From Desmodus rotundus (lineage: Eukaryota > Chordata > Mammalia > Chiroptera > Phyllostomidae), in NCBI RefSeq assembly GCF_022682495.2, contig NC_071394.1, forward strand, positions 30,290,470 through 30,354,469: a DNA stretch of 64,000 nucleotides, in the 5' to 3' direction. Made by a program: the position numbers and the translations under genes. Positions 55,084 through 64,000 of the stretch are shown here, piece by piece (within the stretch, counting starts at the first letter, position 1; each line of letters opens with the position of its first letter). The notes under the pieces were generated by a model. That model was given only the letters and a program-made list of their open reading frames with translations, was not told the origin of the DNA and did no database searches.

Positions 55084-55300
55084 ACAATAGTATAAATATA
55101 ATAGTATAGTATACATATTATACTATTGTACATAATATATATTATATTTTATATATTATATAGTTATATAATATATAAATTTTATATTTATAATTAATTA
55201 TAAATATATAGTTATATTATTATAACTATATATAGCACTATATAGTTATAGAGCACTGTTCTATATAGAGTTAACTCTATATAGAACAGTGCTAGTCCAT
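55081..55300. repeat. AT-rich palindrome cluster
   Basis: About 200 bases of almost pure A/T with nested inverted repeats. They include 14-bp arms TGTACAATAGTATA (55081-55094) and TATACTATTGTACA (55119-55132), TATATA runs, and the perfect palindrome in the next entry. Such DNA can extrude cruciforms and is length-unstable. Confidence 0.9.
55252..55293. repeat. Perfect 42-bp palindrome
   Basis: Arms AGCACTGTTCTATATAGAGT and its complement meet at the centre GTTAAC without a spacer; all 42 bases are self-complementary. The left and right flanks do not extend it. Confidence 0.97.
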
Positions 55301-55349
55301 GGAAAATACAATAAAACTATTAGCTATTATCATGTTTCCAAATATTAAC

Positions 55350-55510
55350 TGTGCAAATTTTACTAAGTCATGTGATTTCTTTGAGCATTGGTTTTCTCAT
55401 GCATAATATGGAAATAATATTAACAACTGACTCATCTATCTCATAGGGTTATTTTGGAGCTTGAGTTAAATGTATTGAATGTGAAAGTGCTTTAGAAACC
55501 ATGAAGCATT
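55350..55510 (+). mobile_element. MIR SINE fragment
   Basis: TCATGTGATTTCTTTGAGCATTGGTTTTCTCATGC, ATATGGAAATAATATTAACAACTGAC, ATCTCATAGGGTTATTTTGGAGCTTGAGTTAAATG. Sense MIR, a separate copy from 54985. Confidence 0.75.
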
Positions 55511-56009
55511 AAAGAATCACCTTTGGTGATGAGCATAAATATAGTTCAGAGAGGCAGTCTCAGAATGCTATTCCAAGAAATGAGATAGCTATTTCTGAGC
55601 AAAATCCACAGGCTTATTGTGCACATAAGAGGCAAATTGCAACAGGCTGTGCAAATCAGGAATGCCTCTGCCAAGCACACGTCAGCATGCACATGTGCCC
55701 AGCATGGAAAGGAGTCTGACCACACATTAGGTTTTTTGGCTACAAACCTATAAACAGATAGCAATCACTGTAAGCAGCACCAGCAGAGTAAAAAAGTTCA
55801 ATGTCTTGTTATATGTGAAACTGGAAGAACCACCACAGAGTGAGAAGTGATGTGATGCTATGAGCTCTAGGAAAACCTCTAGGCTCCCACTCCCTTCCCC
55901 AAAACCCAGCTATTTTAGCTGAATAATGTCTGACCCCCGAACTCGGGACATCATTCCTTTATTCCTAGGAGAGCTAAGAGTTTAAGCTATTACTAGCTAT
56001 TTAAAACTC
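55511..56009. other. Unassigned interval
   Basis: No gene or repeat recognised. The minus-strand frame at 55546-55764 has no motif. Confidence 0.45.
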
Positions 56010-57085
56010 AGGATGAATAAAGAACTAGAAGGAAATTTTCATCCAGATCTGGATACTATAAGAAAACACTCTCCACCTCTCCTGTTGGATCACTTCTCAG
56101 GTGTCATCTCTGTGTTGATAGACCAACTTCACATTGTGGCAGGCACTATTAAAGTCTTCTACCTCCACTCCTACCTTGTAAAACTCTTTTCCTTGAGTTC
56201 CACGACATCACTTTATTTGGTTCTTCTCTTTCCCCTCTGGCCATTCTTCCTTCATTGCCTTTATTGATACTTCTTCCTATTAAATGTTGATATTTCTTCT
56301 TGATGTATTTCTCTTTTCATTCTATACTCTCTTCTCAGTGATCTCATTTATATATTTCTCACATCTAAATATTTAGCCTAACTCCATTCTATAAAATCCA
56401 CTCTTATTGTGGATGACTTGAAAGTACTTTGACGCCAACTGTCTAAAACCAAACTCATTTTTCCCTCCCCACCCCAACCTTCTCTTTCAGTTGCATTCCC
56501 AACCTTATCAACTGCAGTCAATGTCTTCACCATTTACCTAAGTTAGGAAGCTTCATATTCTGGATTTTTTCTTGCCTTTCATTCCCCACATTCAAATAAC
56601 TACCAAGCCACTTCCGTTCTCTTGAATATATATCAACTAATACTTTTCTAGTGCTCCTCTCTTGCTGTCTTCATTCACATCCTCATCATGTTGAACTTAC
56701 ATAATCGCAATGATTTCTCAACCTGTTTTCCTGACTCGAACCTCTATCTTCAGTGGAATTCAGTTTTTACAAGGACGAGAAATTGTCTTTGTAAAATGCA
56801 AAGGTTATTATTCTACTCTCCTATTTGAGCTGTCTTTTAAATATTGAAATGTGTACAGACTATCATATGATTTGGCCCTAAGTACCATCCTAGCCCCTCT
56901 CCCATCTCTGTCCAAACATGCCATGTATGCTCTAAGTGCAGAAAATTATTTTTTCACTGGTCTTTTCAGCTTCCACACCTTTATGTGCAATGTTCCTGTG
57001 CCCTTCTCAATGCTGCTCCCATCCCCACACTTCAGATAAATTTCCTTCTTTGTGAGAAGGCATTCCCATTCTCAGGTCTCCAAGT
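56010..57085 (+). mobile_element. L2 LINE, sense, ORF2 3' half and 3' UTR
   Basis: Over 1 kb of readable L2. ORF2-derived blocks (the region encoding a ...SSVLGPLLF-like stretch is recognisable only at DNA level as TTTGGTTCTTCTCTTTCC...) come first, then AAACCAAACTCATTTTTCCCTCCCC, CTTCATATTCTGG, CTACCAAGCCACTTCCG, ATAATCGCAATGATTTCTCAACCTG. The 3' part (CCATGTATGCTCTAAGTGC...CTTCTTTGTGAGAAGGCATTCCC) follows. No intact frame. Confidence 0.75.
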
Positions 57086-57124
57086 TGTGGTTCATATGAG
57101 GATGGGTATGACATGATTAAAAAT

Positions 57125-58210
57125 AACTATATGTGACTATTGACTTTGCCTCCAATGCCACGGAGAATGTTGGAGTAGTCAAAGGAGAACGTCCCCAAAC
57201 TCTCCCTACCACCACTATCATCCTTCCATCAGTATGACACCCTACAGTGGGCATACTCAGCCTTCCTGCTGTGACTATAGATTGGCACTCTATTCCCCTG
57301 TACAAAGCCACTTTCTCTATTTGTATGTTTGCTCTCACCCCACATCACCTACTAACGGTAACACTCCAGCAATTCTTCCACTCTCACACCATCAACATTT
57401 TTCTCTTCTTACTGGTCACTCTTATCAGCATTCAACCTGCTATTAGTTCTCCTATCCTAAAAGATAAACTTTCTTTGCTTTCACTTTCCTTACCAGCTAC
57501 TAGCTCATTTCTTTCATTTCTTCAGCAAAACTCTTCGTAAGAGTTTCCTATAGTTATCTATTTCTTTCCTCCCATTTTCTCTAAAACCTACTCCAATATA
57601 AGTTTTCTCCCAAGACTCCTTACAAAATGCTATTGTCATGGCCACTAATGATGTAAAATAACTCAGTCTTTGGTCCTCTTCCCTGTTTGCACTCATTCTC
57701 TTTGTGAGTCATCAATCCCAATGACTTTAAAGGTCATCAATATGCTGATGATTGCTAATTTTATATCTCCAGCCCAGACTTCTCTCCCAAATTCCAAATT
57801 CTTAAATCCCACTCCACCTGCTTGCTCTACAAGTCCATTTGAATGTCTCATAAGCATCTGCAAATAAAATTTCCAGAACCAAATCCCTGACCTCCCTTCC
57901 ACACCTTGCTCCCAACACAGCTATTTCCATCTCAGGTGATGGCAAGTGTATCTTGCTATTTGTTGGGGCCCAAAGTCTTGGAATCCAGATTTCTCTCACA
58001 TCCCATACCTGATCCATCATTCTGGAGGTGCTTCAGACCACATCCAGAATCTGACTGCTCCTCACGCCTCCACTTCTACCACCTGACCTAGAGACACCGT
58101 TCTCTCTTATCTAGACTATTGCCATAGCCTTCTAACAAGTCTCTTTGCTCTCACCTCACCCTACTACAGTCTAAATTCAACTCATCACTCAGAGCCATCC
58201 CCAAACTAAG
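57125..58210 (+). mobile_element. L2-clade LINE, sense, reverse-transcriptase region
   Basis: It encodes, in broken frames, the CR1/L2-type reverse transcriptase. Recognisable DNA blocks include CAGCAAAACTCTTCGTAAGAG, CCTCCCATTTTCTCTAAAACCTACTCC, TGCTATTGTCATGGCCACTAATGATG, TCAATATGCTGATGATTGC (the YADD-type catalytic box, here decayed), TATCTCCAGCCCAGACTTC, and TCCAGAATCTGACTGCTCC. Frames at 57234-58091 are fragments of it. It immediately follows the other L2 but covers an upstream part of the consensus, so it is a separate insertion, or the pair was rearranged. Confidence 0.75.
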
Positions 58211-58254
58211 ATTCAGTGCTAGATGAGCTTAGTGTCCTTTCCTCCAGGCTCTCT

Positions 58255-58534
58255 TAGTGGACAGACATTGAGAATATACAAGGAGATCTGTCTGGAAAAG
58301 TCCAGCCATGTTAATATGATGAGAATAGTTTGCATGACATCAATGTAACCTGGCAGCCAAGGAGAGTGGACTGGAATGTGCCTGTGTAAACAATAACAAC
58401 TTCACTGTACTTGTCAGTGGAGGTGGTAGATGCCCTTGAGTGAGAACATGTGTACTGTGTAGCTATGACATTCAAAATGACTTAGTGAGTAGAGCAATGG
58501 ATCTGCACCAAATTTTGCATTAAGCTTGAACATT
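58255..58534 (+). mobile_element. Mariner-type DNA transposon 5' fragment
   Basis: Its non-coding left part (GATCTGTCTGGAAAAGTCCAGCCATG, CCTGGCAGCCAAGGAGAGTGGACTGG) leads to AAAATGACTTAGTGAGTAGAGC...CAAATTTTGCATTAAGCTTGAAC. That reads as the decayed N-terminus of a mariner-type transposase (a KMT...VEQ...KFCIKLEHS-like series). It is cut off by the LINE-1 at 58535. The family is not resolved. Confidence 0.45.
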
Positions 58535-59397
58535 CAAAACCAAACAACCCAATTGAAAAATGGAAAAGGACCTGAATAGACACTTATCCAAAAAGGACAC
58601 ACAGATGGCCAATAGACATAAGGAAAGATGCTCAATGTCACTAATCATCAGAGAAATGCAAATTAAAACCACAGTGAGATACCATGCATCTCACACCTGT
58701 CAGAATGGCTATCATCAATAAATCAACAAACAAGTGCTGGTGAGGATGTGGAGAAAGGGGAACCCTTTTGCACTGTTGGTGAGAATTCATACTGGTGCAG
58801 CCACTGTGGAAAGCAGTGTGAATATACTTCAAGAAATTAAAAATGGATCAGTCTTTTGACCCATTGTTCTCACTTCTGGGAATATATCTGAAGGGACCCA
58901 TAACACTAATTCAAAAGAACATAAGCACCCCTATATTCATTGCAGCATTATTTATAATTGTCAAGATATGGAAATAGCCCAAGTGTCCAGCAGTAGATGA
59001 GTGGATAAAACAACCATGGGGCATTTACACAATGGAATTCTACTTTGCCATAAAAAAGAAAAAAAATCTACCCTTTGCAACAATATGGATGGACCTGGAG
59101 AACATTATGCTAAGTGAAATGAGCCAGTTAAATACAAGTGCCATATGATTGCACTCATATGTGGAATTTAATGAACAAACTAAACTAACAAGCAAAACAG
59201 AGACAGACTCATAGATGGTGAGCAGATGAGTTAAAGGGGGGAGGTGTTAGGTGTGGAGGGATTGAGCAAAAAGGAAAAAGGACTCATGGACATGGACCAC
59301 AGTGTGGTGATTGCTGGGGAGAGGGGAGTATAAGGGGTCTAAATGGTAATGAGAAAAATACAGTAAACACTAATTTAAAAACAAATAAATAATGTGT
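58535..59397 (+). mobile_element. 5'-truncated LINE-1, ORF2 C-terminus plus 3' UTR
   Basis: It starts in ORF2 (CCCAATTGAAAAATGGAAAAGGACC), then AAAGATGCTCAATGTCACTAATC, GGAGAAAGGGGAACCC, GGACCTGGAGAACATTATGC. The 3' UTR contains GACATGGACCACAGTGTGGTGATTGCTGGGGAGAGGGGAGTATAAGG and ends in A-rich sequence. It is related to the 1371 copy but has a different 3' UTR. The 24-base duplication of that copy is absent. Disabled by truncation and stops. I found no clear target duplication. Confidence 0.92.
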
Positions 59398-59891
59398 TCA
59401 ACAACAACAAAAGAAAGCCCAAACTTTTTTCAGGTATGGTGAGGCCAAGAGGTCAGGCGATGACTGCTGTTGAAAAGGTAGTTTGTTATACTTATCGACT
59501 TCAAGAAAAGGGGGCATCACAGAGAAGCACCAGGTCAGTGGGGGGTTAGCAGGGAGGAGCATGTGAGCAGGAGCCTTTATTGTGCTTCCCATGGGAAGGA
59601 AAAGAGGAGGTTTGACAGGCTGGTTTGATTGGCTAGTTTGAGTAATTTCAGTGGGTTCTGGGGCACAGGGGCTGTCCCTAGTTGCCTGGTCCTGGGACAA
59701 TTAGGGCAGGTGGATAGTGGCCCAGAGTGTGAGAGGTGATTGGGGCTAAGGACTCTGGATTGGTTAGTTTCCATATGAAAGGGGTTGTCCCTGGGTTTCT
59801 TTTGCCAGTCTTTAATCCTGGGAGGGGCAGTCCCTCCTGAGTCAGCAAGGTCCCAAGATGTCAAAGCAGCAGGAAATATAGAAAATTAACA
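59398..59891 (-). mobile_element. Endogenous gammaretrovirus-style LTR, reverse orientation
   Basis: On the minus strand it starts near TGTTAATTTTCTATATTTCC. It has two CCAAT boxes (in AACTAACCAATCCAG and AGCCAATCAAACC), an AATAAA signal in GCACAATAAAGGCTCCTGC and a U5-like stretch ending ...CTCACCATACCTG. CCAAT boxes upstream of an AATAAA with a C/T-rich U5 is the gammaretroviral (class I) arrangement. About 490 bases; ends approximate. I see no attached viral genes. The 95-100-residue minus-strand frames over it are incidental. The family is not recognised. Confidence 0.65.
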
Positions 59892-60312
59892 TGAGATTTG
59901 GAAGACTGAAGAGGAGCAGAAGTCAGGTATTGTTCTTCTTCCATGTAGCAGAAGGCAGATGTGTAGGCTTTGGCAGAGGTGTGATTTTGTGGTAACCCCA
60001 GAGACATTTCCTGCTGAACGCCCATCTTGGACCACTTGGTGATCATTGCCTGCAGTTTCTTGGAGTTCCTGCAGTTCCTGAAAGCTAACAGTACCCCTGA
60101 GATCTAGCAGTGGCCTTCTCAGACTTTTTTGCCATCCTTCCAGTGCTTGCATAAGCACCCAATTCCTTGCATTAAAATCTTCCTGCTTGAAATGGAATGA
60201 TTTCTGTTTTTCTGACTAAAGCCTGATTAAACCCACTCTGGAAGATGTGGAGATTACTGTGTACTTTTTATAGTTTCTTGTTGGTAAGTATGCTAATTGG
60301 ACTTCCCCTATC
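59892..60312. other. Unassigned, possibly ancient repeat
   Basis: A minus-strand-purine-rich segment beside the LTR. It may be an older repeat (motifs such as GTTTCTTGGAGTTCCTGCAGTTCCTG) or leader sequence of the same ERV. I cannot decide. Confidence 0.35.
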
Positions 60313-60326
60313 AAGATTCTGGTGCT
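60313..60326. repeat. 14-bp target-site duplication, left (Ves SINE)
   Basis: AAGATTCTGGTGCT, identical to 60560-60573. Confidence 0.97.
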
Positions 60327-60559
60327 ACCATGCCCGGTGTGTCTCAGTTGGTTGGGCATTGTTCGGCAAAGCAAAAGTCACTGGTTCAATTCCTGACGGC
60401 TCAAAGCACTTGCCTGGGTTGCAGGTTTAGTCCCTGGTTGGGACATGTACAGGAGGAAACCGATTAATGTTTCTCACACTGATATTTCTGTCCCTCTCTT
60501 TCTCCCTCCTTTGCCGTCTCTCTAAAAATAAATAAGTAAATAAATAAATATTTTTTAAA
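60327..60559 (+). mobile_element. Ves SINE, complete, sense orientation
   Basis: Head GTGTGTCTCAGTTGGTTGGGC (A-box region), then GTTCGGCAAAGC, B box GGTTCAATTCC at 60383-60393, GCCTGGGTTGCAGG, CCTGGTTGGGACATGTACAGGAGG, ACCGATTAATGTTTCTC, a CT-rich tract, and (AAAT)n tail. An exact 14-bp duplication brackets it, so it is delimited to the base. Non-coding; transcription by RNA polymerase III would need intact A and B boxes, and the B box is. Confidence 0.97.
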
Positions 60560-60573
60560 AAGATTCTGGTGCT
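60560..60573. repeat. 14-bp target-site duplication, right (Ves SINE)
   Basis: AAGATTCTGGTGCT, identical to 60313-60326. Confidence 0.97.
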
Positions 60574-60699
60574 CAGAGTCAGCAAAATAATGAGTACAAT
60601 TCCTTTTTTGAAACTCTATCTCAACAGGGCTTATTGCTCTCTGGTGAGCTACACGCTACAGAGTCTTTGTCCCTTGTATTTCCAAAGCACTGTGGCTTT

Positions 60700-60865
60700 T
60701 TTTCCTACTTTGGTATGATTACTTAATACCATAATAATGTGTGTGTGTACTTTTCCTCCCGTAAGATCTGTGAATTCCTTTGGGACAGAGACCTGGTGTA
60801 GCTCACACTGTAGCCTCAGAATTTTGCATGGTTCTTGATACACTGCAAAATGAATGGATGCACTT
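60700..60865 (+). mobile_element. L2 3' end
   Basis: TAAGATCTGTGAATTCCTTTGGGACAGAGACCTGG, then GCATGGTTCTTGATACACTGCAAAATGAATGG. Sense L2 tip, diverged. Confidence 0.6.
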
Positions 60866-60924
60866 CACAGTAAGTGGGCATGTCCAGCCCTGGTTATAAG
60901 CAAGGAGTGCATACAAATAATCAT

Positions 60925-61145
60925 AAAAATGGCTCCTATTTATTGGTTGCATTATATATTAGGTGTTTTAACAGTGTCATACAATTTAATCCTTACAAAA
61001 ACCTTGTCAGGTAATAATAACCGAAACTGAGGCTTGGAGAGGTTTGGTCTCGCTCAAAGTCACGCAGCAAACAAGCACCATGCTCAAGAGGTAATCCCGG
61101 TTCTGACTGTCTTCAAAGCCTTATTCTTTCCACTATACTATTCTT
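60925..61145 (-). mobile_element. MIR SINE, antisense
   Basis: GGCTCCTATTTATTGGTTGC, ACAATTTAATCCTTACAAAAACCTTG, CGAAACTGAGGCTTGGAGAGG, CAAAGTCACGCAGCAAACAAGC, and GGTAATCCCGGTTCTGACTG. Near-complete. Confidence 0.9.
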
Positions 61146-61944
61146 CCTTCTTGAGAGTAAGTAAGGTATCTAGTACAAGAAAAGTGGCAGTAAAATGTAA
61201 AGGTCATAGAGTGTAAGCATACATTAGACATACAGACATATGTAAGCATACATATGCTGTCATTAGAATGTCAGCATGATACAGACAGTGTGTGATATGT
61301 AGTTATCCACAGTCAGAATGAGGAGGCAGAGATAAGCAGAGTAACAGACCTATTATGTGAGCAAAAGAACTCGGAGCCCAGGAACCAAGGGTCAGTGAGT
61401 GTGGGGAGGATGGAACAAGAACAGCTGATGGGGGTGAGGCCAGCTAGAGTCTTTTACTTCTCCTGTCTTATAAAGGACATGAAGCTGCATGGTATTGAGA
61501 GCCCAGGTGAGAAGAATAGAGACAGTAAGTGGTCCTACTCACTAGCAGGTAAAATTTTTTTAAACACATGTAGTCCTTGCCCTCCCCCTACCTCTCCTCA
61601 GTATTGAAAACAAAACAAAAACAAAAAAAGACCATGGAGAGCTACTTAAAACCACTTGAAATACCAACACTCTTGGAAGAGGGGATTTGGGCAGAGTGAA
61701 CTCAAAGTTACCTGCTCTTGAAATGAGAATAAAGAAGAAAATGAAGAACTTGGCTTTCATGGATTTAGAAAGTGACACAGAAGAACGAAATTCCCAGTTG
61801 AGTGGGGATTTGTTTTCCGCACTTATCTGAGATCAGAGCTAACTGTCTCAGTGGTTCTAAAGAGCCCAAAATGGTTTTTTTCAACTTGGGTGGAGCATTT
61901 TTGGCCTATTTGGAAGTGGCTGCATCTCTGTAAATCACACTGTA
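61146..61944. other. Unassigned interval
   Basis: No gene or repeat. A repeated ACATATG/CATACA word series lies at 61215-61260. The 61395-61607 frame has no motif. Confidence 0.4.
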
Positions 61945-62100
61945 TCTTAGTGGTTGCCCACTTCCCTCCCTAAGAGCTCTTTGAAGGCAAGTACGGTGTC
62001 TTACTCATCTTTATATTTTCATCACTTATCAGAATTTCCATTTGTGTTAAAGGAATGAATGATAGTTAATGAATAAACAAATGTAAATAAATAAGTAGAT
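61945..62100 (+). mobile_element. L2 3' end
   Basis: CCCTCCCTAAGAGCTCTTTGAAGGCAAGTACGGTGTCTTACTC, then ATTTCCATTTGTGTTAAAGGAATGAATG. Sense L2 tip. Confidence 0.75.
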
Positions 62101-63962
62101 AAATGCAAATGAATTACTTTCCCTGGGATATATCTTTTTATCTGTTTAATGTAAAAAGACATAAACAAAACACTCATGTCTTAAATTTATGTGATAATAA
62201 CAAATATTGGACAGACTCTAAAAAATATTTCTGATAAGTATGATTGGTGGACTGATAACTTCCAAAACTTAATCTGCACAATGATTTCCTGTTTGGTGGT
62301 CTGGCTCGTAAAATCTTGAGATTATCATAGGCAGGTGAGCTGATGGAACTAATATGATGAAGTTTTCTCATCCAGTATGGTGCAAATAAACTCAATTTTC
62401 AGAAAAATGATGGGTACTGAGACTTGACAAAAGAAAAATTCTACTTGCAGTGACCTTATTACTTACCTTTAAAACCACAAGTTCTGTTTCTTCCCTTGAC
62501 TTTTGCTGCCAACTCTCACAGAGCAGTCCACACACATTATCAAACTGTACAATACTGTGTATTGGTTTTCCAGGGCAGAGTATCACAAGCCCTCGTGAGG
62601 AAAGAAAAGGTTTTTGTAGAATGACACCAGATACTCTAAATGTTCTCGTATTCTTTGCCTTCCAAAACTGGAGCTCTCTTTTTATCCGATTTTACATTTG
62701 AATATTTTGAATATAAGACATTTAGGGCAGAAGAACACTGTCTTCATTCTGCTAACATTTTGACATATTTTATGAAAAAGGAGAAAAAACAAGAAAGCCT
62801 TCATGGGGGGAAAACAAAAAACTTCCAGAATACTCAGTAAGGTATTTCTTATTTTTAATTCTTTTATGTATATAAAATTAGATATGTCAGTAAGTGATCT
62901 TGCCTTTATCCTACTCATCATATTGATCAATGGCTAACTCTGACAATGATTTATTCTACTCTACTTCAAGTCATGCTAGTGATTTACAATTAAATCATAT
63001 CCAATTGAATCTTTCCTTTGGGCACTTTGGAGAAAACAAATATTACATTTGACTTTATAGAATTTTTTTTTAGTTAACTAGGCTAAAATGTTAAATTTAA
63101 AAGATTTGTCATTATCCACATCACCTAGTGAAGTTCAGTGCTCCACACTGGTTTTGAGGAATGCACGCTAGGGCAACAATTTCCAACACGGCTTCCAAAA
63201 ATGAGCTCTTTTTATTTATGCTATTTATCTCTTGCACTGTGGACTAGCAGTACTCTCCTTGTCATCCCGCTTCTAGAAGAGCCTAATCAGGAAAGAGAGT
63301 CCCAGAAATGTGGTCCTCATAGATCACGGGCATTCTGTAGGACACTTTTTTCTCAAAGGAGACATTCCAGATGTAAATTAGGGACACTAACAAGCAATGG
63401 GTAGGTCAGAATGTGAAAGTCTTCTTAATTAATAACCATTCTTGAATGCTGAAATCAAAGAGCTTGAAATTGAGACCTGCATGCTTCTACTTTCCTGTTA
63501 AATCCATAAATAACCCTTTTCCATTCACCTGTATTTGTTTTAGATATGCTTCAGCTTCCAGAGGAATTTAAGGGCATTAGTCTTGAAAATGAGATGAATT
63601 AAGAGAATCAAATAGTCTCAGGGTCTTTTTAAGCCAGGAGATTAACAAATGCCAACTTTTTCGAATGTTTTCTTTATCTACCCTTTTTTTTTACTAGCCC
63701 ATGGTATTTTTTCATTCTACTCCTCTAGCTTTGTCATTGCTCTATATTTTCCTCCATGTGCCAAGTGGTCCAGCTCATTAAAGAAACAAAATCTTTCATA
63801 ATAAAAAACAAAGCAAAATAAAGTTTAGTTTTATCAATTTTCAACTTTATTTTTTCCCATCATTTACACACAGGGAGTGTTAGCTAAAATAAGAATCCAC
63901 ATACAAAAAAATGCTTCCATGTTTTCTATTGAAAAGATAATGTTAAAAAAAGAGCCCTCTTA
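62101..63962. other. Long unassigned A/T-rich interval
   Basis: No gene recognised. Short frames at 62174-63404 on both strands overlap and have no domain. Confidence 0.45.
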
Positions 63963-63963
63963 G

Positions 63964-64000
63964 ACCTGGCTGGTGTGGCTCAGTGGATTGAGCACTGGCC
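63964..64000 (+). mobile_element. Ves SINE, head only, cut by the window end
   Basis: ACCTGGCTGGTGTGGCTCAG followed by TGGATTGAGC is the Ves 5' head with the A-box region. The rest lies outside the window. It is little diverged over the visible bases. Confidence 0.9.

Noticed and set aside
54941..55300. CRISPR-like or tandem array
   Set aside because: Simple (AG)n and palindromic A/T sequence; no regular repeat-spacer structure, and the DNA is plainly mammalian.
59577..59864. Retroviral protein remnant
   Set aside because: The frame lies across an LTR; its proline- and basic-rich text comes from LTR sequence, and no gag, pol or env motif is present.
60327..60559. A tRNA gene (A and B boxes present)
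   Set aside because: The boxes belong to a tRNA-derived SINE with a CT-rich region, an A-rich tail and target duplications; there is no cloverleaf for a functional tRNA.

Overview
This window is mammalian nuclear DNA and almost certainly from a bat. It carries several tRNA-derived SINEs of the chiropteran Ves family: a 5' head reading CTGGCTGGTGTGGCTCAG, an RNA polymerase III B box GGTTCAATTCC, a CT-rich stretch near the tail, and an A/T-rich end. It also carries young LINE-1 copies with a G-rich 3' UTR. The Ves variant at 52228-52451 resembles the form I associate with noctilionoid or phyllostomid-type microbats, but the family call is weak. I saw no vesper-bat Helitron or piggyBac copies. 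I found no protein-coding gene, no exon I would defend, no functional RNA gene and no prokaryotic feature. The window reads as intergenic or deep-intronic sequence.

Layout. 0-12 kb: an MLT2-like ERVL LTR in reverse, two LINE-1 pieces (one with a near-perfect target duplication), L2 and MIR relics, a LINE-1 with an 11-bp duplication that landed beside an older LINE-1, and a TA-flanked DNA transposon split by a Ves SINE. 12-26 kb: MIR and L2 relics, a Ves SINE, an antisense young LINE-1 tail and a long broken antisense L2. 26-37 kb: two MaLR/MLT1-type LTRs (one with a perfect 5-bp duplication), an old LINE-1 reverse-transcriptase segment split by an ERV solo LTR, a MER2-like transposon, and old LINE-1 relics. 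37-50 kb: mostly unassigned sequence with MIR/L2 relics, simple repeats, a textbook CTCF-type motif and a G-quadruplex-prone island. 50-54 kb: a MER20 with an exact 8-bp duplication, then a nearly full-length Tigger1 split by a Ves SINE with an exact 13-bp duplication. 54-64 kb: MIR/L2, an AT-rich palindrome cluster, two consecutive sense L2 copies, a mariner fragment, a young LINE-1, a gammaretrovirus-style LTR, a complete Ves SINE and the start of another at the window edge.

There is no set of genes working together to describe. The nesting order gives a relative chronology: MIR, L2 and DNA transposons first, then MaLR/ERVL LTRs and older LINE-1, then Ves SINEs, young LINE-1 and ERV LTRs. 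I looked for an undescribed system and do not see one. The points most worth a second look are the CTCF-type site at 45801-45814, the perfect 42-bp palindrome at 55252-55293, the unassigned short coding-like stretch at 50085-50339, and the well-delimited nested insertions. Repeat names come from recognising sequence; no database was searched, and diffuse edges of old repeats may be off by tens of bases.
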